Part shown: positions 9,328-18,323 of the stretch, piece by piece
Layout: each line of letters starts with the position of its first letter
Numbering within the stretch: the first letter of the stretch is position 1
From: an uncultured beta proteobacterium
Lineage (GTDB): Bacteria; Pseudomonadota; Gammaproteobacteria; Burkholderiales; Burkholderiaceae_C
DNA length: 64,000 nucleotides
Reading direction: 5' to 3'
Assembly (NCBI GenBank): GCA_903886275.1
Contig: CAISLN010000040.1
Coordinates: 107,849-171,848, forward strand
The notes under the pieces: model-generated
The model's input: the letters and a program-made list of their open reading frames with translations, nothing else
Database searches by the model: none
Told to the model about the DNA's origin: nothing
Program-made: the position numbers and the translations under genes

Positions 9328-12057
9328 ATGTCAGGAATTATGACCCGCATCCCAGACGCACTCAGCGCTTTCAACGGGTCCACTTACCCGCGCTTTGCTC
9401 AGCGCGTACGCCGCCGTTATGCCGTACAAATGCACCTGCTGCAAGCCGGCGTTCCCGGGCGCGACGCGATGCAGGCGCTGTTCGACGGCCTGCGCAGCGA
9501 CGGGCTGGATCTTCCCGGCGCGCTGCGCGCCACCCGCCAGTTGGTGCTGGAGCGGCTGCTGGCGCTGGACTGCGACCAGGGGCTGGCCCTGGAGCGGGTC
9601 ACGGCCAGCATGACCGAGCTGGCCGAGTGGGCCTTGGAGCTGGCCTATGCCAGCAGCCAGCAGGCGCTGCAGGAGACCCATGGCCTGCCGCTGGGCCCGG
9701 GCGGTGAGCAGGCCCAGCTGTGCATCATCGGCATGGGCAAGCTCGGTGCGCGCGAACTCAATGTCTCTAGCGACATCGACCTGATTTACATCTACGACCT
9801 CGACGGCGAAACCAGCGGCAGCGCAGAAGGCAGGGGCAAAATTTCCAACCAGGAATTTTTTGCCAAACAGGTGCGCGCCATCTACGCGCTGATTGGCGAC
9901 AGCACCGAGCACGGCTTTGTGTTCCGCGTGGACCTGGCGCTGCGCCCCAATGGCAACTCGGGTCCGGCCGCCGTATCGCTTGCCGCACTGGACGAGTATT
10001 TTCAGGTGCAGGGGCGCGAGTGGGAACGCTTTGCCTGGCTCAAAAGCCGGGTGATTGCGCCGCGCAGTGCCATCAAGAGCGGCTGCGCCCAGAGCCTGCG
10101 CGCCGTGGTGCTGCCCTTTGTGTTCAGGCGCTACCTCGACTACAACGTGTTCGACGCCCTGCGCATCCTGCACCGCCAGATCCGCGAGCATGCCGCCAAG
10201 CGCAGTGCCGGCCGGCCCGAACGCGGCAACGACGTCAAGCTCTCGCGCGGGGGCATACGCGAAATCGAATTCACGGTGCAGCTGCTGCAGGTGGTGCGCG
10301 GTGGCCAGTTTCCGGAGCTGCGCACCCGCCCCACGCTGAACGCGTTGCAGCGCGTGACCAAGGCCGGGCTGATGACGCCGGACGCTGCGCAAAAGCTGGC
10401 CCTGGCCTACGGCTTTTTGCGCCAGGTGGAGCACCGCATCCAGTACCTAGACGACCAGCAAACCCATGTGCTGCCGACGGTGGACGCCGACCTGCTGTGG
10501 ATTGCGCAAGCCATGGGCTTTGCCAACACGCACAGCTTTTTGGCCCAGCTCGACACCCACCGCGAAGGCGTGGCCCAGGAATTTGACGCCCTGCTGGGCG
10601 GCGCCCAACCCGAGTGCAAGGGCTGCAAGGGCAAGGCACCAGCGCCCGACGCCAGCGACTTTGAGGTGCTGCTGGCCCAGACCCAGGGCAAGTTTCGAGA
10701 ACGATTGGCCATCTGGCAAAGCCACCCGCGCATCCTGGCGCTGCGCGAGGAGTCGCGCGTGCGTCTGGGCAAACTGGTCCTGCGCACCGCCCAGTGGGTC
10801 AGCGAGGGCCGGGTCACAGAGGACGCGGCCGTGCGCCTGTCCGACTGGATAGAGCCGCTGTTGCGCCGCGAAAGCTACCTGGCCCTGCTGCTGGAGCGCC
10901 CCAATGTGCATGAGCGCTTGCTGCGCCTGCTGGGTGCGGCCAAATGGCCAGCCCGCTACCTGCTGCTGCACCCTGGCGTGATTGACGAACTGGCCAGCAA
11001 CGCCATGCTGCAGGAGCGCTTTGACGCCACCGAATTCGAGGCCGAAATGGAGCACCGCCGCGCTGCCCTGGCCGCTGGCGGCGAGGACGACGACGAGGCG
11101 CTCCTCGACCTGCTGCGCCGCGCCCACCATGCCGAGGTGTTTCGTACCCTGGCACGTGACGTAGAAGGTTGCATCACGGTGGAACAGGTGGCCGATGACC
11201 TGAGCGCCCTGGCCGAAAGCATGCTGCGCACCACCACCCGCTGGTGCTGGGAGCGGCTCAAAAACCGGCATCGCCCGGACCACCGCTTCGGCATCATTGC
11301 CTACGGCAAACTGGGCGGCAAGGAGCTGGGCTACGGCAGCGACCTGGACATCGTGTTTGTTTTTGACGACGAAGACGAGAGCGCCTTCGAGGTCTATGGC
11401 GCGCTGATCCGCAAGCTGATCAACTGGCTCACCGTGAAGACCGGCGAGGGCGACATCTACGAGATCGACACCGCCCTGCGCCCCAATGGCAACTCCGGCC
11501 TTTTGATCACCAGCTTTGCGGCTTATGCCAACTACCAGCAACAGCGCGGCAGCAATGCCGCCTGGACTTGGGAGCACCAAGCCATGACGCGCGCCCGCTG
11601 TGTGCTCGGCGACGCGTCCTTGCAGCAGCGCTTCGAGGCGGTGCGCGAGGCCGTCATCACCAACCCGCGCGACACCGCGGCCCTGCGCACCGAGATCATG
11701 GAGATGCGCGCCAAGCTGAGCAAGGGCAGGCCCGTCAAGGGCGAGCGTTTCGATGTGAAGCACAGCCCCGGCGGCATGGTGGACATCGAGTTTGCGGTGC
11801 AGTTTCTGGTGCTCTCAAAAAGCCAGGAACACCCTGAGTTGCGCGCCAATGTGGGCAATATCGCCCTGCTGCAGCGCGCCCAGGTGTGCGGCCTTTTGCC
11901 GGGTCACACCGGTGACAACGCCGCCCTGGCTTATCGCACGCTGCGCCAAATTCAGCACCGCGCCCGACTCAATGAGGAGCCGACGCAGTTGGATGTGGAA
12001 CAGGTGCAGTTTGAGCGCGCTGCGGGGCTGGCTTTGTGGGCGGCGGTGTTTGGGTGA
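9328..12057 (+). CDS. glnE: Bifunctional glutamine synthetase adenylyltransferase/deadenylylase
   Basis: The 909-residue product is GlnE, which attaches AMP to, and removes it from, glutamine synthetase in response to nitrogen supply and PII. Two nucleotidyltransferase domains each carry the metal-binding signature: VSSDIDLIYIYDLDG in the N-terminal deadenylylase half and YGSDLDIVFVFDDED in the C-terminal adenylyltransferase half. The repeated ALRPNGNSG element follows each. The length fits the family (about 900-950). No PII gene is nearby. The start is the first in-frame ATG, at 9328. Confidence 0.95.
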   Translation: MSGIMTRIPDALSAFNGSTYPRFAQRVRRRYAVQMHLLQAGVPGRDAMQALFDGLRSDGLDLPGALRATRQLVLERLLALDCDQGLALERVTASMTELAEWALELAYASSQQALQETHGLPLGPGGEQAQLCIIGMGKLGARELNVSSDIDLIYIYDLDGETSGSAEGRGKISNQEFFAKQVRAIYALIGDSTEHGFVFRVDLALRPNGNSGPAAVSLAALDEYFQVQGREWERFAWLKSRVIAPRSAIKSGCAQSLRAVVLPFVFRRYLDYNVFDALRILHRQIREHAAKRSAGRPERGNDVKLSRGGIREIEFTVQLLQVVRGGQFPELRTRPTLNALQRVTKAGLMTPDAAQKLALAYGFLRQVEHRIQYLDDQQTHVLPTVDADLLWIAQAMGFANTHSFLAQLDTHREGVAQEFDALLGGAQPECKGCKGKAPAPDASDFEVLLAQTQGKFRERLAIWQSHPRILALREESRVRLGKLVLRTAQWVSEGRVTEDAAVRLSDWIEPLLRRESYLALLLERPNVHERLLRLLGAAKWPARYLLLHPGVIDELASNAMLQERFDATEFEAEMEHRRAALAAGGEDDDEALLDLLRRAHHAEVFRTLARDVEGCITVEQVADDLSALAESMLRTTTRWCWERLKNRHRPDHRFGIIAYGKLGGKELGYGSDLDIVFVFDDEDESAFEVYGALIRKLINWLTVKTGEGDIYEIDTALRPNGNSGLLITSFAAYANYQQQRGSNAAWTWEHQAMTRARCVLGDASLQQRFEAVREAVITNPRDTAALRTEIMEMRAKLSKGRPVKGERFDVKHSPGGMVDIEFAVQFLVLSKSQEHPELRANVGNIALLQRAQVCGLLPGHTGDNAALAYRTLRQIQHRARLNEEPTQLDVEQVQFERAAGLALWAAVFG

Positions 12058-12405
12058 GGCCAATCGAACGCAACCATTGACAACAATGAGCGGCATGGCC
12101 CTCAAATTACTGGCTGTAATCCAGAAGCACGGTCTGAGTGTGCTGGCTTGAGTCTTGTCTGGCAGCGGTGCAGCGGGAGCGGCCCTTGAGCCACAGAGTG
12201 GTCAGCTTCACATTGGCAAACTTAACGACCGCTGCTGAGAAAAGGGCACGTTTTGGCGAACGACAGCTTTCTCGGGACCAAACCTAATTCTCTCGAATTT
12301 TTGCCAAAAACACGAATGGCCGGTTACAGCCCTTTGCTGGCATTACTGCCGCAGGCAAGGGCAGGTGCCATCTACCGAAAATCCGGCTACCCTAAAAACA
12401 AATGC
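12058..12405. other. Gene-free stretch between glnE and rfaE2
   Basis: These 348 bases lie between the convergent ends of glnE and rfaE2. I see no frame with a plausible protein, no tRNA and no strong terminator. Base composition is lower in GC than the flanking genes, which is usual for intergenic DNA. Confidence 0.5.
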
Positions 12406-12900
12406 TCAGGTGCCCCTGATCCGGTTCACTAACTGCGTGGTCGAGTAACCCGCCACAAACGGCAGGGCCAGGGCATAGCCGCCCCAGCTTTCGACCAGGG
12501 CGGTCTCAGGCAGCTTGGACATGTCGTAGTCGCCACCCTTGACCAGGATGTCGGGCCGGATCTGGGCAATCAGCGCTTGCGGCGTGTCCTCGTCAAACCA
12601 GGTCACCAGACTGACAGATTCCTGCGATGCCATGACGATGGCGCGGTCGGCGTCCTTGTTCAGGGGGCGGTCATCGCCCTTGCCCAGGCGCTTGACCGAG
12701 GCATCGGTGTTGAGCGCCACGATCAGGCTGCCGCCCAGGGCTCTTGCCTGGGCCAGATAGACCACATGGCCGCGGTGCAGCACATCGAACACGCCGTTGG
12801 TAAACACCCAGGGTTTGGGCAGCGCGCGCAGGGCCTCGGTGAGCTGCTCGCGTGGCAGGATTTTTTGTAAAAAGACGGGGGGGGTGGCTTGGGCTTGCAT
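12406..12900 (-). CDS. rfaE2: D-glycero-beta-D-manno-heptose 1-phosphate adenylyltransferase
   Basis: The 164-residue protein is a stand-alone RfaE domain II: a cytidylyltransferase-fold enzyme that makes ADP-heptose from heptose 1-phosphate and ATP for the LPS inner core. Visible marks are TNGVFDVLHRGHVVYL with the HxGH nucleotide-binding motif (His42-His45), LNTDASVKRLGK and PDILVKGGDY. The kinase half (RfaE1) is not fused and is not in the window. I prefer the ATG at 12900; a start at 12945 would add a tail with no family similarity. Confidence 0.92.
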   Translation of the reverse strand: MQAQATPPVFLQKILPREQLTEALRALPKPWVFTNGVFDVLHRGHVVYLAQARALGGSLIVALNTDASVKRLGKGDDRPLNKDADRAIVMASQESVSLVTWFDEDTPQALIAQIRPDILVKGGDYDMSKLPETALVESWGGYALALPFVAGYSTTQLVNRIRGT

Positions 12901-12991
12901 GCCTTGGATGCTAGCAGGGCGAATTGAACGGGCATTACGTTCCATTTTTCAAGCCGAGATCGCATCACCTGGAGGCATAATATTTTTGCCT

Positions 12992-14221
12992 ATGAACCTC
13001 ATACCGATCGAAATCGACTCCATACGCATTGGATATCCCATGCCTTGTGACCTGGTCGATGGCAATGGCGTGTTGCTGGCAAAAAAGTCGCTGATCATCC
13101 GTTCCAAAGAAGACCTGATCCTCTTTTACAACCGCACTGGCGGACTGTTTGTGGATGGGCATGACGCGGAGGTCATGCGCAAGGCCTACGTAGACCAGTT
13201 GCAAACCATGATGCGCAAAGAAAAGTCCATCGGTGAAATTGCAGAGTCCAAGCTGCTGGTGGACCGTACCGTCCAACGCAGAGTCGATGCGCCGGGGCGC
13301 GTGAACTGGCACGACATGCAACAGCAGGCCCACTATGCACTGCGTGAGCCGCAGCATGCGTTCTTCCTGGAGCGTCTGGACGCCATTCACCGAAGCCTGA
13401 TGCAGGAATCGCAGCGCAACCCCGATGGCGCGCTGTTTGCATTGATCCAGCTTTCGGCCACCGAGACCGCGATGTACAGCGCAACCCATGCCATGCTGGT
13501 CAGCATGATGTGCGGCCTGGCCGCGCGCGAGGTGCTGGACTGGCCGGAGTCGGTGGAAATGCTGCTGCGCAAGGCAGCGCTGACCATGAATCTGTCCATG
13601 GCCGAGTTACAGGACCGCTTGGCCGTGCAAAGGCGCCCGCCTGATCCTGTGCAAAGGACCCATATCGATGAACATGCCCGCCTGTCGAGCGAACTGCTGC
13701 AGGCCGTGGGAGTGAACGACCCCCTCTGGCTGGACGCGGTGGCTGCGCACCATGCCGTCGAACCCGGCCGGCTGCGCAGCAAGGAACCGGCACAGCGCCT
13801 GGCCCGTCTGATCCAGCGTGCCGACATGTTTGCTGCACGTCTGTCGCCGCGCCTGACACGGCCGGCCGTCTCGCCGGCGTTGGCCATGCAGGCCTGCTAC
13901 TTTGACGAAGACAAAAACGTCGATGAGGCCGGCGCCGCCATGATCAAGGCAGTGGGCATTTACCAGCCCGGCTCCTACGTCAAACTGGCCTCGGACGAGG
14001 TGGCCGTGGTGGTGCGGCGCAGCGCCAACACCAGTACGCCACGCGTGGCGGTGGTGCTCAACCGAAGCGGCATGCCGACCATGGAGCATGCCCTGCGCGA
14101 CACCGCCAACAAGGACTTCCGCGTGGTAGCCAGCGTGCCGCACGCCGAGGTCAAGGTAAACATCCAACTCGATCGCCTGCTACCCCTGACCCAGCCCACG
14201 CCCGCCGACCGCAGCTGGTAG
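12992..14221 (+). CDS. HD-GYP-like protein with a degenerate metal site
   Basis: The 409-residue product resembles HD-GYP cyclic di-GMP phosphodiesterases in layout: a variable N-terminal domain (1-170), an HD-like helical core and a C-terminal extension. Several ligand positions are recognisable (THAMLV; IDEHA; AAHHAVEPG; ADMFAARLSPR), but the HD dyad itself is replaced: where HDIGK-type sequence is expected the protein reads LTMNLSM, and no GYP motif remains. It is therefore probably not a working phosphodiesterase and may be a c-di-GMP sensor or scaffold. The ATG at 12992 has a purine-rich GGAGG 17-21 bases upstream, which is far for a ribosome site. It stands alone, divergent from rfaE2. 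Confidence 0.7.
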   Translation: MNLIPIEIDSIRIGYPMPCDLVDGNGVLLAKKSLIIRSKEDLILFYNRTGGLFVDGHDAEVMRKAYVDQLQTMMRKEKSIGEIAESKLLVDRTVQRRVDAPGRVNWHDMQQQAHYALREPQHAFFLERLDAIHRSLMQESQRNPDGALFALIQLSATETAMYSATHAMLVSMMCGLAAREVLDWPESVEMLLRKAALTMNLSMAELQDRLAVQRRPPDPVQRTHIDEHARLSSELLQAVGVNDPLWLDAVAAHHAVEPGRLRSKEPAQRLARLIQRADMFAARLSPRLTRPAVSPALAMQACYFDEDKNVDEAGAAMIKAVGIYQPGSYVKLASDEVAVVVRRSANTSTPRVAVVLNRSGMPTMEHALRDTANKDFRVVASVPHAEVKVNIQLDRLLPLTQPTPADRSW

Positions 14222-14360
14222 GCGCCCAGTCCGGCCGCTCACTCGACCCCAGTCTCGTTCCAAGCATGCCGGCGCCAGGCTCCTGCAGGGGAGACAGCAC
14301 GCCTGGCGGGCACCTAATCCCCAGCGCTTTGCAGGGTCTCTATACCGCTCAACTTGAAAA

Positions 14361-14396
14361 AATACCGTTCGGTCACAAAATAACTTAAACGTTTAA
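14361..14396. promoter_or_regulatory. Palindromic motifs before the lipid-modification operon
   Basis: Two dyads lie just before the first gene of the operon. ACCG-TT-CGGT (about 14363-14372) is an inverted repeat of four bases either side of two. TTAAACGTTTAA (14385-14396) is a perfect 12-base palindrome ending five bases from the ATG at 14402. A possible -35 TTGAAA lies at 14354-14359. Placement fits operator sites, with ACCGnnCGGT being a common TetR-type half-site pattern, but no regulator gene is adjacent. Confidence 0.45.
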
Positions 14397-14401
14397 ATCC
14401 T

Positions 14402-15697
14402 ATGAAAATTGCAATTATTGGTTCCGGTATCGCCGGCTTGGCAGTGGCCCACCAGCTGCGCGGGCAAGCCGACTTGACCCTGTTTGAGGCCGGTGGCTAC
14501 TTCGGCGGTCACACCCATACCGTAGAAGTGACCCTGCCCGGCCCTACGGGGCCGGTCACGCATGGCGTGGACACTGGCTTTCTGGTCTTCAACGAACGCA
14601 CCTACCCCAAGCTGATTGCGCTGTTTGCCGAGCTGGGCATTGCCACAGCCAAGTCCGACATGTCGTTCTCGGTACAGGTGCCAAAGGCCGGTGGCCAGGC
14701 ACTGGAGTGGAGCGGCTCTTCGCTCAACACCGTGTTTGCCCAGCGCAGCAACCTGCTCAACCCGCGTTTTCTGGGCATGCTGCGCGAGGTTCTGCGCTTC
14801 AATGCCCTGGCCACCCGCCTGGCCGAAAGTGGCGACTACACCGAGCTGCTGCAGCCCCTCAGCGGCTTTCTGGCGCAGCACGGCTTTTCCGAAGTGTTCC
14901 GCGACTGGTACTTCTTGCCCATGCTGGGTTGCATCTGGAGTTGCCCAACCGACCAGATGTTGCAGTTCCCGGTGGCCACCATGATCCGCTTCTGTCACAA
15001 CCACGGGCTGATCCAGGTGAGCAACCGCCCGCAGTGGTGGACCGTGGCCGGTGGTGCGCGCAACTACGTAGAGAAAATCGTGGCTGGCATTTCCGACAAG
15101 CGCCTGAACACGCCGGTGACCAGCATCCGGCGCGACGCCCATGGCGTGTGGGTCGGCTCGGGTGGGCGCCAGGAACACTTTGACCAGGTCGTGCTGGCCT
15201 GCCACTCGGACCAGGCGTTGCGTCTGCTGTCCGACGCCAGCCCCGCCGAACAGGCCACGCTGGGCGCCATTCGCTACCAACCCAACCGCGCCGTGCTGCA
15301 CACCGATACCAGCGTGTTGCCGCGCGCCCGGCGTGCCTGGGCCGCTTGGAACTACCAACGCGCGCCGCAAGCAGAGCAGTCGCGGGTCTGCCTGCACTAC
15401 CTGCTCAACCTGCTGCAGCCCCTGCCCTTCACGCAAAGCGTGGTGGTGTCACTCAACCCGCTGCAGGAGATTGCACCCCAGCATGTGCTGGGCAGCTATG
15501 ACTATGCGCACCCGGTGTTTGACCTGGCAGCTATTGCAGCGCAAAAGCAGGTGCCTGCCCTGCAGGGCCAGCGTTACACCTATTTCTGTGGCGCCTGGAC
15601 CGGCTTTGGCTTTCACGAGGACGGCCTGGCCTCGGGGCTGGAGGTGGCAAGGCGCATACGCTATGACGCGTCCCAAGCGCAGCGGCTGGCCGCATGA
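14402..15697 (+). CDS. FAD-dependent amine-oxidase-fold oxidoreductase
   Basis: The 431-residue protein starts with a Rossmann dinucleotide site (IAIIGSGIAGLAVAHQL) and an acidic strand end (LFEAG), then GGHTHTVEV, and ends with a flavin-contacting segment (YFCGAWTGFGFHEDGLASG). This is the NAD/FAD-binding amine-oxidase family that is found directly upstream of DUF1365 and cyclopropane-fatty-acid-synthase-type genes. The likely substrate is an acyl chain in a phospholipid rather than an amine, judging from context. It is the first gene of an eight-gene run and overlaps the next gene by four bases. Confidence 0.88.
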   Translation: MKIAIIGSGIAGLAVAHQLRGQADLTLFEAGGYFGGHTHTVEVTLPGPTGPVTHGVDTGFLVFNERTYPKLIALFAELGIATAKSDMSFSVQVPKAGGQALEWSGSSLNTVFAQRSNLLNPRFLGMLREVLRFNALATRLAESGDYTELLQPLSGFLAQHGFSEVFRDWYFLPMLGCIWSCPTDQMLQFPVATMIRFCHNHGLIQVSNRPQWWTVAGGARNYVEKIVAGISDKRLNTPVTSIRRDAHGVWVGSGGRQEHFDQVVLACHSDQALRLLSDASPAEQATLGAIRYQPNRAVLHTDTSVLPRARRAWAAWNYQRAPQAEQSRVCLHYLLNLLQPLPFTQSVVVSLNPLQEIAPQHVLGSYDYAHPVFDLAAIAAQKQVPALQGQRYTYFCGAWTGFGFHEDGLASGLEVARRIRYDASQAQRLAA

Positions 15698-16467
15698 GCG
15701 CAGCGCAAGCCGTGGCCCTGATCGGCTTTGGCCAGGTGCGCCACCGCCGCCTCAAGCCGGTGGGCAACCGCTTTACCTACGGCACTTACTTCCTGATGCT
15801 GCCCCTGCGCAGCCTGCAACAAAACGGGCCCGGCGCCCTGGCGCGCAACCGGCGCGCAATGCTGAGCTTTTATGACAGTGACCATGGCGACGGTCGCGGT
15901 CCGGAACAGGGCGGCGCCCTGGCCTGGCTGGACCAGTTGCTGCAGGAGCAGGGCATTTTGGACGCCACTGGCGAGGTCTGGCTGCATACCTATCCGCGCG
16001 TGCTGGGCTTCAGCTTCAAGCCGGTCAGCTTTTGGTACTGCCATGCGGCCGACGCCAGCCTGCGCGCTGTGGTGGCCGAGGTCAACAACACCTTTGGTCA
16101 GCGCCACTGCTACCTGCTGGACCGCCCCGCCTATGGCCAGGAGCTACGCGCCGACAAGGTGTTCCATGTGTCGCCGTTTTGTGCCGTAGAGGGCAGCTAC
16201 CGCTTTCGCCTGATGTTCACACCCGCGCAGGACCGCACCGTGGCCCGCATCGACTACGACGACGCCCAAGGCCCGCTCTTGGAGACCAGCGTCAGTGGCC
16301 GCCTGGAGCCGCTCACCCAGGCCAGCACCCGCCATGCCCTTTGGCATTACCCAGCCATGACCTGGAACGTGCTGGCGCGCATCCATTGGCAGGCCTTGAA
16401 GCTGTTTTTCAAACGTGCGCCGTTTTTCGGCAAGCCAGCGCTGCCCGCCTCTTTTGTGACCCGCTAA
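15694..16467 (+). CDS. DUF1365 family protein
   Basis: The 257-residue product is a DUF1365 protein: GFGQVRHRRLKPVGNRFTY at the N terminus, then LHTYPRVLGFSFKPVSFWYC and VNNTFGQRHCYLL are family marks. The biochemical role is not established; the family nearly always sits between an FAD amine-oxidase-like gene and a CFA-type methyltransferase, so a role in modifying unsaturated membrane acyl chains is inferred. It overlaps the preceding gene by four bases (ATGA) and ends 12 bases before the CFA gene. Confidence 0.9.
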   Translation: MSAAQAVALIGFGQVRHRRLKPVGNRFTYGTYFLMLPLRSLQQNGPGALARNRRAMLSFYDSDHGDGRGPEQGGALAWLDQLLQEQGILDATGEVWLHTYPRVLGFSFKPVSFWYCHAADASLRAVVAEVNNTFGQRHCYLLDRPAYGQELRADKVFHVSPFCAVEGSYRFRLMFTPAQDRTVARIDYDDAQGPLLETSVSGRLEPLTQASTRHALWHYPAMTWNVLARIHWQALKLFFKRAPFFGKPALPASFVTR

Positions 16468-16479
16468 CGCATTGCCCCT

Positions 16480-17712
16480 ATGAACACCAACACCCTCACG
16501 AATACCGCAGGTTTTGTCCTGCCGCGCGGTACACCGGCGCCAGCGCGCACCGTCTTCAAACTGCTGCAGCGCCTGCGCCATGGCAGCCTGACGATCCAGT
16601 TGCCAGACGGTAGCATGCAGCGCTTTGGCGGTGAGGCATTGCCGCACGCAACGCTTGCGCTGCACAACTGGAAGGGCTGCGCCGCAGCGCTCAAGTCGGG
16701 CGACATCGGCTTTGCCGAAAGCTACATCGCCGGCGACTGGAGCACGCCCAACCTGACCGAGCTGCTGCGCGTGTTGGTGAAGAACCGCGCCGAGGTGGAT
16801 GCGGTGATTTACGGCAGCTGGGCCGGGCGCCTGTTCTACCGCATCAAGCATTTGCTCCACCGCAACACACGCGCCAACAGCCAGAAAAACATCCACGCCC
16901 ATTACGACCTGGGCAATGGCTTTTATGGCCTGTGGCTGGACGAGACCATGAACTATTCCAGCGCCCTGTTCAACGGCGACAAGGCACAGCCCATGGCGCA
17001 AGCGCAGGAGGCCAAGGTGCGCCGCGCCCTGCTTGAGGCGGCCGTGAAGCCGGGCGACCGGGTGCTGGAAATCGGCTGCGGCTGGGGCGCACTGGCCGAG
17101 ATGGCCACCACGGAAATGGGTGCCAGCATCACCGGCGTGACGCTGTCCACCGAGCAACTTGCCTATGCACAAGCGCGCATGCAGCGCCTGGGCGTGGCGC
17201 ACATGGCGGAGTTGCGGCTGCAGGATTACCGCGACATTGGTGATGCGCCCTTTGATGCCATCTGCTCGATTGAGATGGTGGAGGCGGTGGGCCGAGAATA
17301 CTGGCCGACCTACTTTGCAGCGGTGGCCAAGCTGCTCAAGCCGGGTGGACGGGCCTGCGTGCAAAGCATCGTCATCGACGACGCGCTCTACGAGCGCTAC
17401 ATAGGCTCCACCGACTTTATCCAGCAGTACATCTTCCCCGGTGGCTGCCTGCCCTGCCCGCGTGTGTTCCGTGAACAAGCAAAGGCCGCAGGTCTGGAGG
17501 TGGTGAACAGCCTGGCCTTTGGTGGCGATTACGCCGAGACCCTGCGCCGCTGGCGCGACCGCTTTTTGGCCCAGCGCAATGCCGTGCTGGCGAACGGTTT
17601 TGATGAACGCTTTATGCGCATCTGGGAGTTCTACCTGGCCTATTGCGAAGCCGCCTTCGACGAAGGCAATACCGATGTCGTGCAGTACACGCTGCGCAAG
17701 CCTTTGCTCTGA
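16480..17712 (+). CDS. cfa: Cyclopropane-fatty-acyl-phospholipid synthase family methyltransferase
   Basis: The 410-residue product is a SAM-dependent methyltransferase of the CFA synthase family, which acts on double bases of unsaturated acyl chains in membrane phospholipids. Marks are HYDLGNGFYGLWLDETMNYS, the SAM-binding motif VLEIGCGWGALAEMA, and FPGGCLPCPRVF. The cysteine in LAYCEAAF aligns by context with the conserved Cys354 of the E. coli enzyme. CFA-like enzymes beside DUF1365 and FAD oxidases may make other methylated acyl chains, so a classical cyclopropane product is not certain. Confidence 0.92.
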   Translation: MNTNTLTNTAGFVLPRGTPAPARTVFKLLQRLRHGSLTIQLPDGSMQRFGGEALPHATLALHNWKGCAAALKSGDIGFAESYIAGDWSTPNLTELLRVLVKNRAEVDAVIYGSWAGRLFYRIKHLLHRNTRANSQKNIHAHYDLGNGFYGLWLDETMNYSSALFNGDKAQPMAQAQEAKVRRALLEAAVKPGDRVLEIGCGWGALAEMATTEMGASITGVTLSTEQLAYAQARMQRLGVAHMAELRLQDYRDIGDAPFDAICSIEMVEAVGREYWPTYFAAVAKLLKPGGRACVQSIVIDDALYERYIGSTDFIQQYIFPGGCLPCPRVFREQAKAAGLEVVNSLAFGGDYAETLRRWRDRFLAQRNAVLANGFDERFMRIWEFYLAYCEAAFDEGNTDVVQYTLRKPLL

Positions 17713-17717
17713 GCGCC

Positions 17718-18323
17718 ATGCCACAAAGCCCGCACACCGAACGCCTGGGCTCCACCCGCCGCCAAGCCCTGCATTGGGGTGCAGGATGGGCGCTGGCCGG
17801 ACTGGCCTTGGCACTGCCAGCCCATGGCGCGGCAGTGCAGGGGTCCACAGCACTACCGGCCGAACTGCAAGAAGCGCTGCCAATGGCACAGGCGCTGGGC
17901 ACGGCCAAGATGCGCTTTTTGGGCCTGGAGATTTACCAGGCCAGGCTGTGGGTGGGCAGCGGCTTTAACGCCAGCGTCTGGGCGCAATCACCCTTTGCGC
18001 TGGAGCTGACCTATGCACGCACCTTGAGCGGCCGGCTGATTGCCGAGCGCTCGCTCAAAGAGATGCGGCGCCAGGCCAACCTGGATGCGCAGCAGGAGGC
18101 TTCCTGGCTGGCGGACATGCTGTTGTCCTTCCCCGATGTGCGGAGCGGCGACCGCATCACCGGTCTGTACACACCGGCGCAGGGCGGGCGCTTCTGGCTC
18201 AACGGGCAGGCGCGCCTGGGTCTGCGCGACGCCGAATGCAGCCGTCTGTTTTTCGGCATCTGGCTCTCAGACGCCAGCAGCGAGCCGCAACTGCGTGCCA
18301 GCCTGTTGGGACGCGACTCCTGA
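17718..18323 (+). CDS. Exported chalcone-isomerase-like protein
   Basis: The 201-residue protein has an N-terminal signal with twin arginines (TRRQALHWGAGWALAG, then LALALPAHGAA), so export, possibly by the Tat route, is likely. The remainder matches the chalcone-isomerase-like fold family found in bacteria (KMRFLGLEIYQARLWV; ELTYARTLSGRLIAERSL; RLFFGIWLSD). Members of this fold can bind fatty acids; bacterial versions have no settled activity. It begins six bases after the cfa stop and shares one base with the next start. A role with acyl chains in the periplasm is inferred from its position. Confidence 0.82.
   Translation: MPQSPHTERLGSTRRQALHWGAGWALAGLALALPAHGAAVQGSTALPAELQEALPMAQALGTAKMRFLGLEIYQARLWVGSGFNASVWAQSPFALELTYARTLSGRLIAERSLKEMRRQANLDAQQEASWLADMLLSFPDVRSGDRITGLYTPAQGGRFWLNGQARLGLRDAECSRLFFGIWLSDASSEPQLRASLLGRDS

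Noticed and set aside
14320..14401. ECF sigma (ChrR-RpoE type) promoter before the lipid operon
   Set aside because: The TGATCC...TAAGA-type pattern is not present in the upstream bases.
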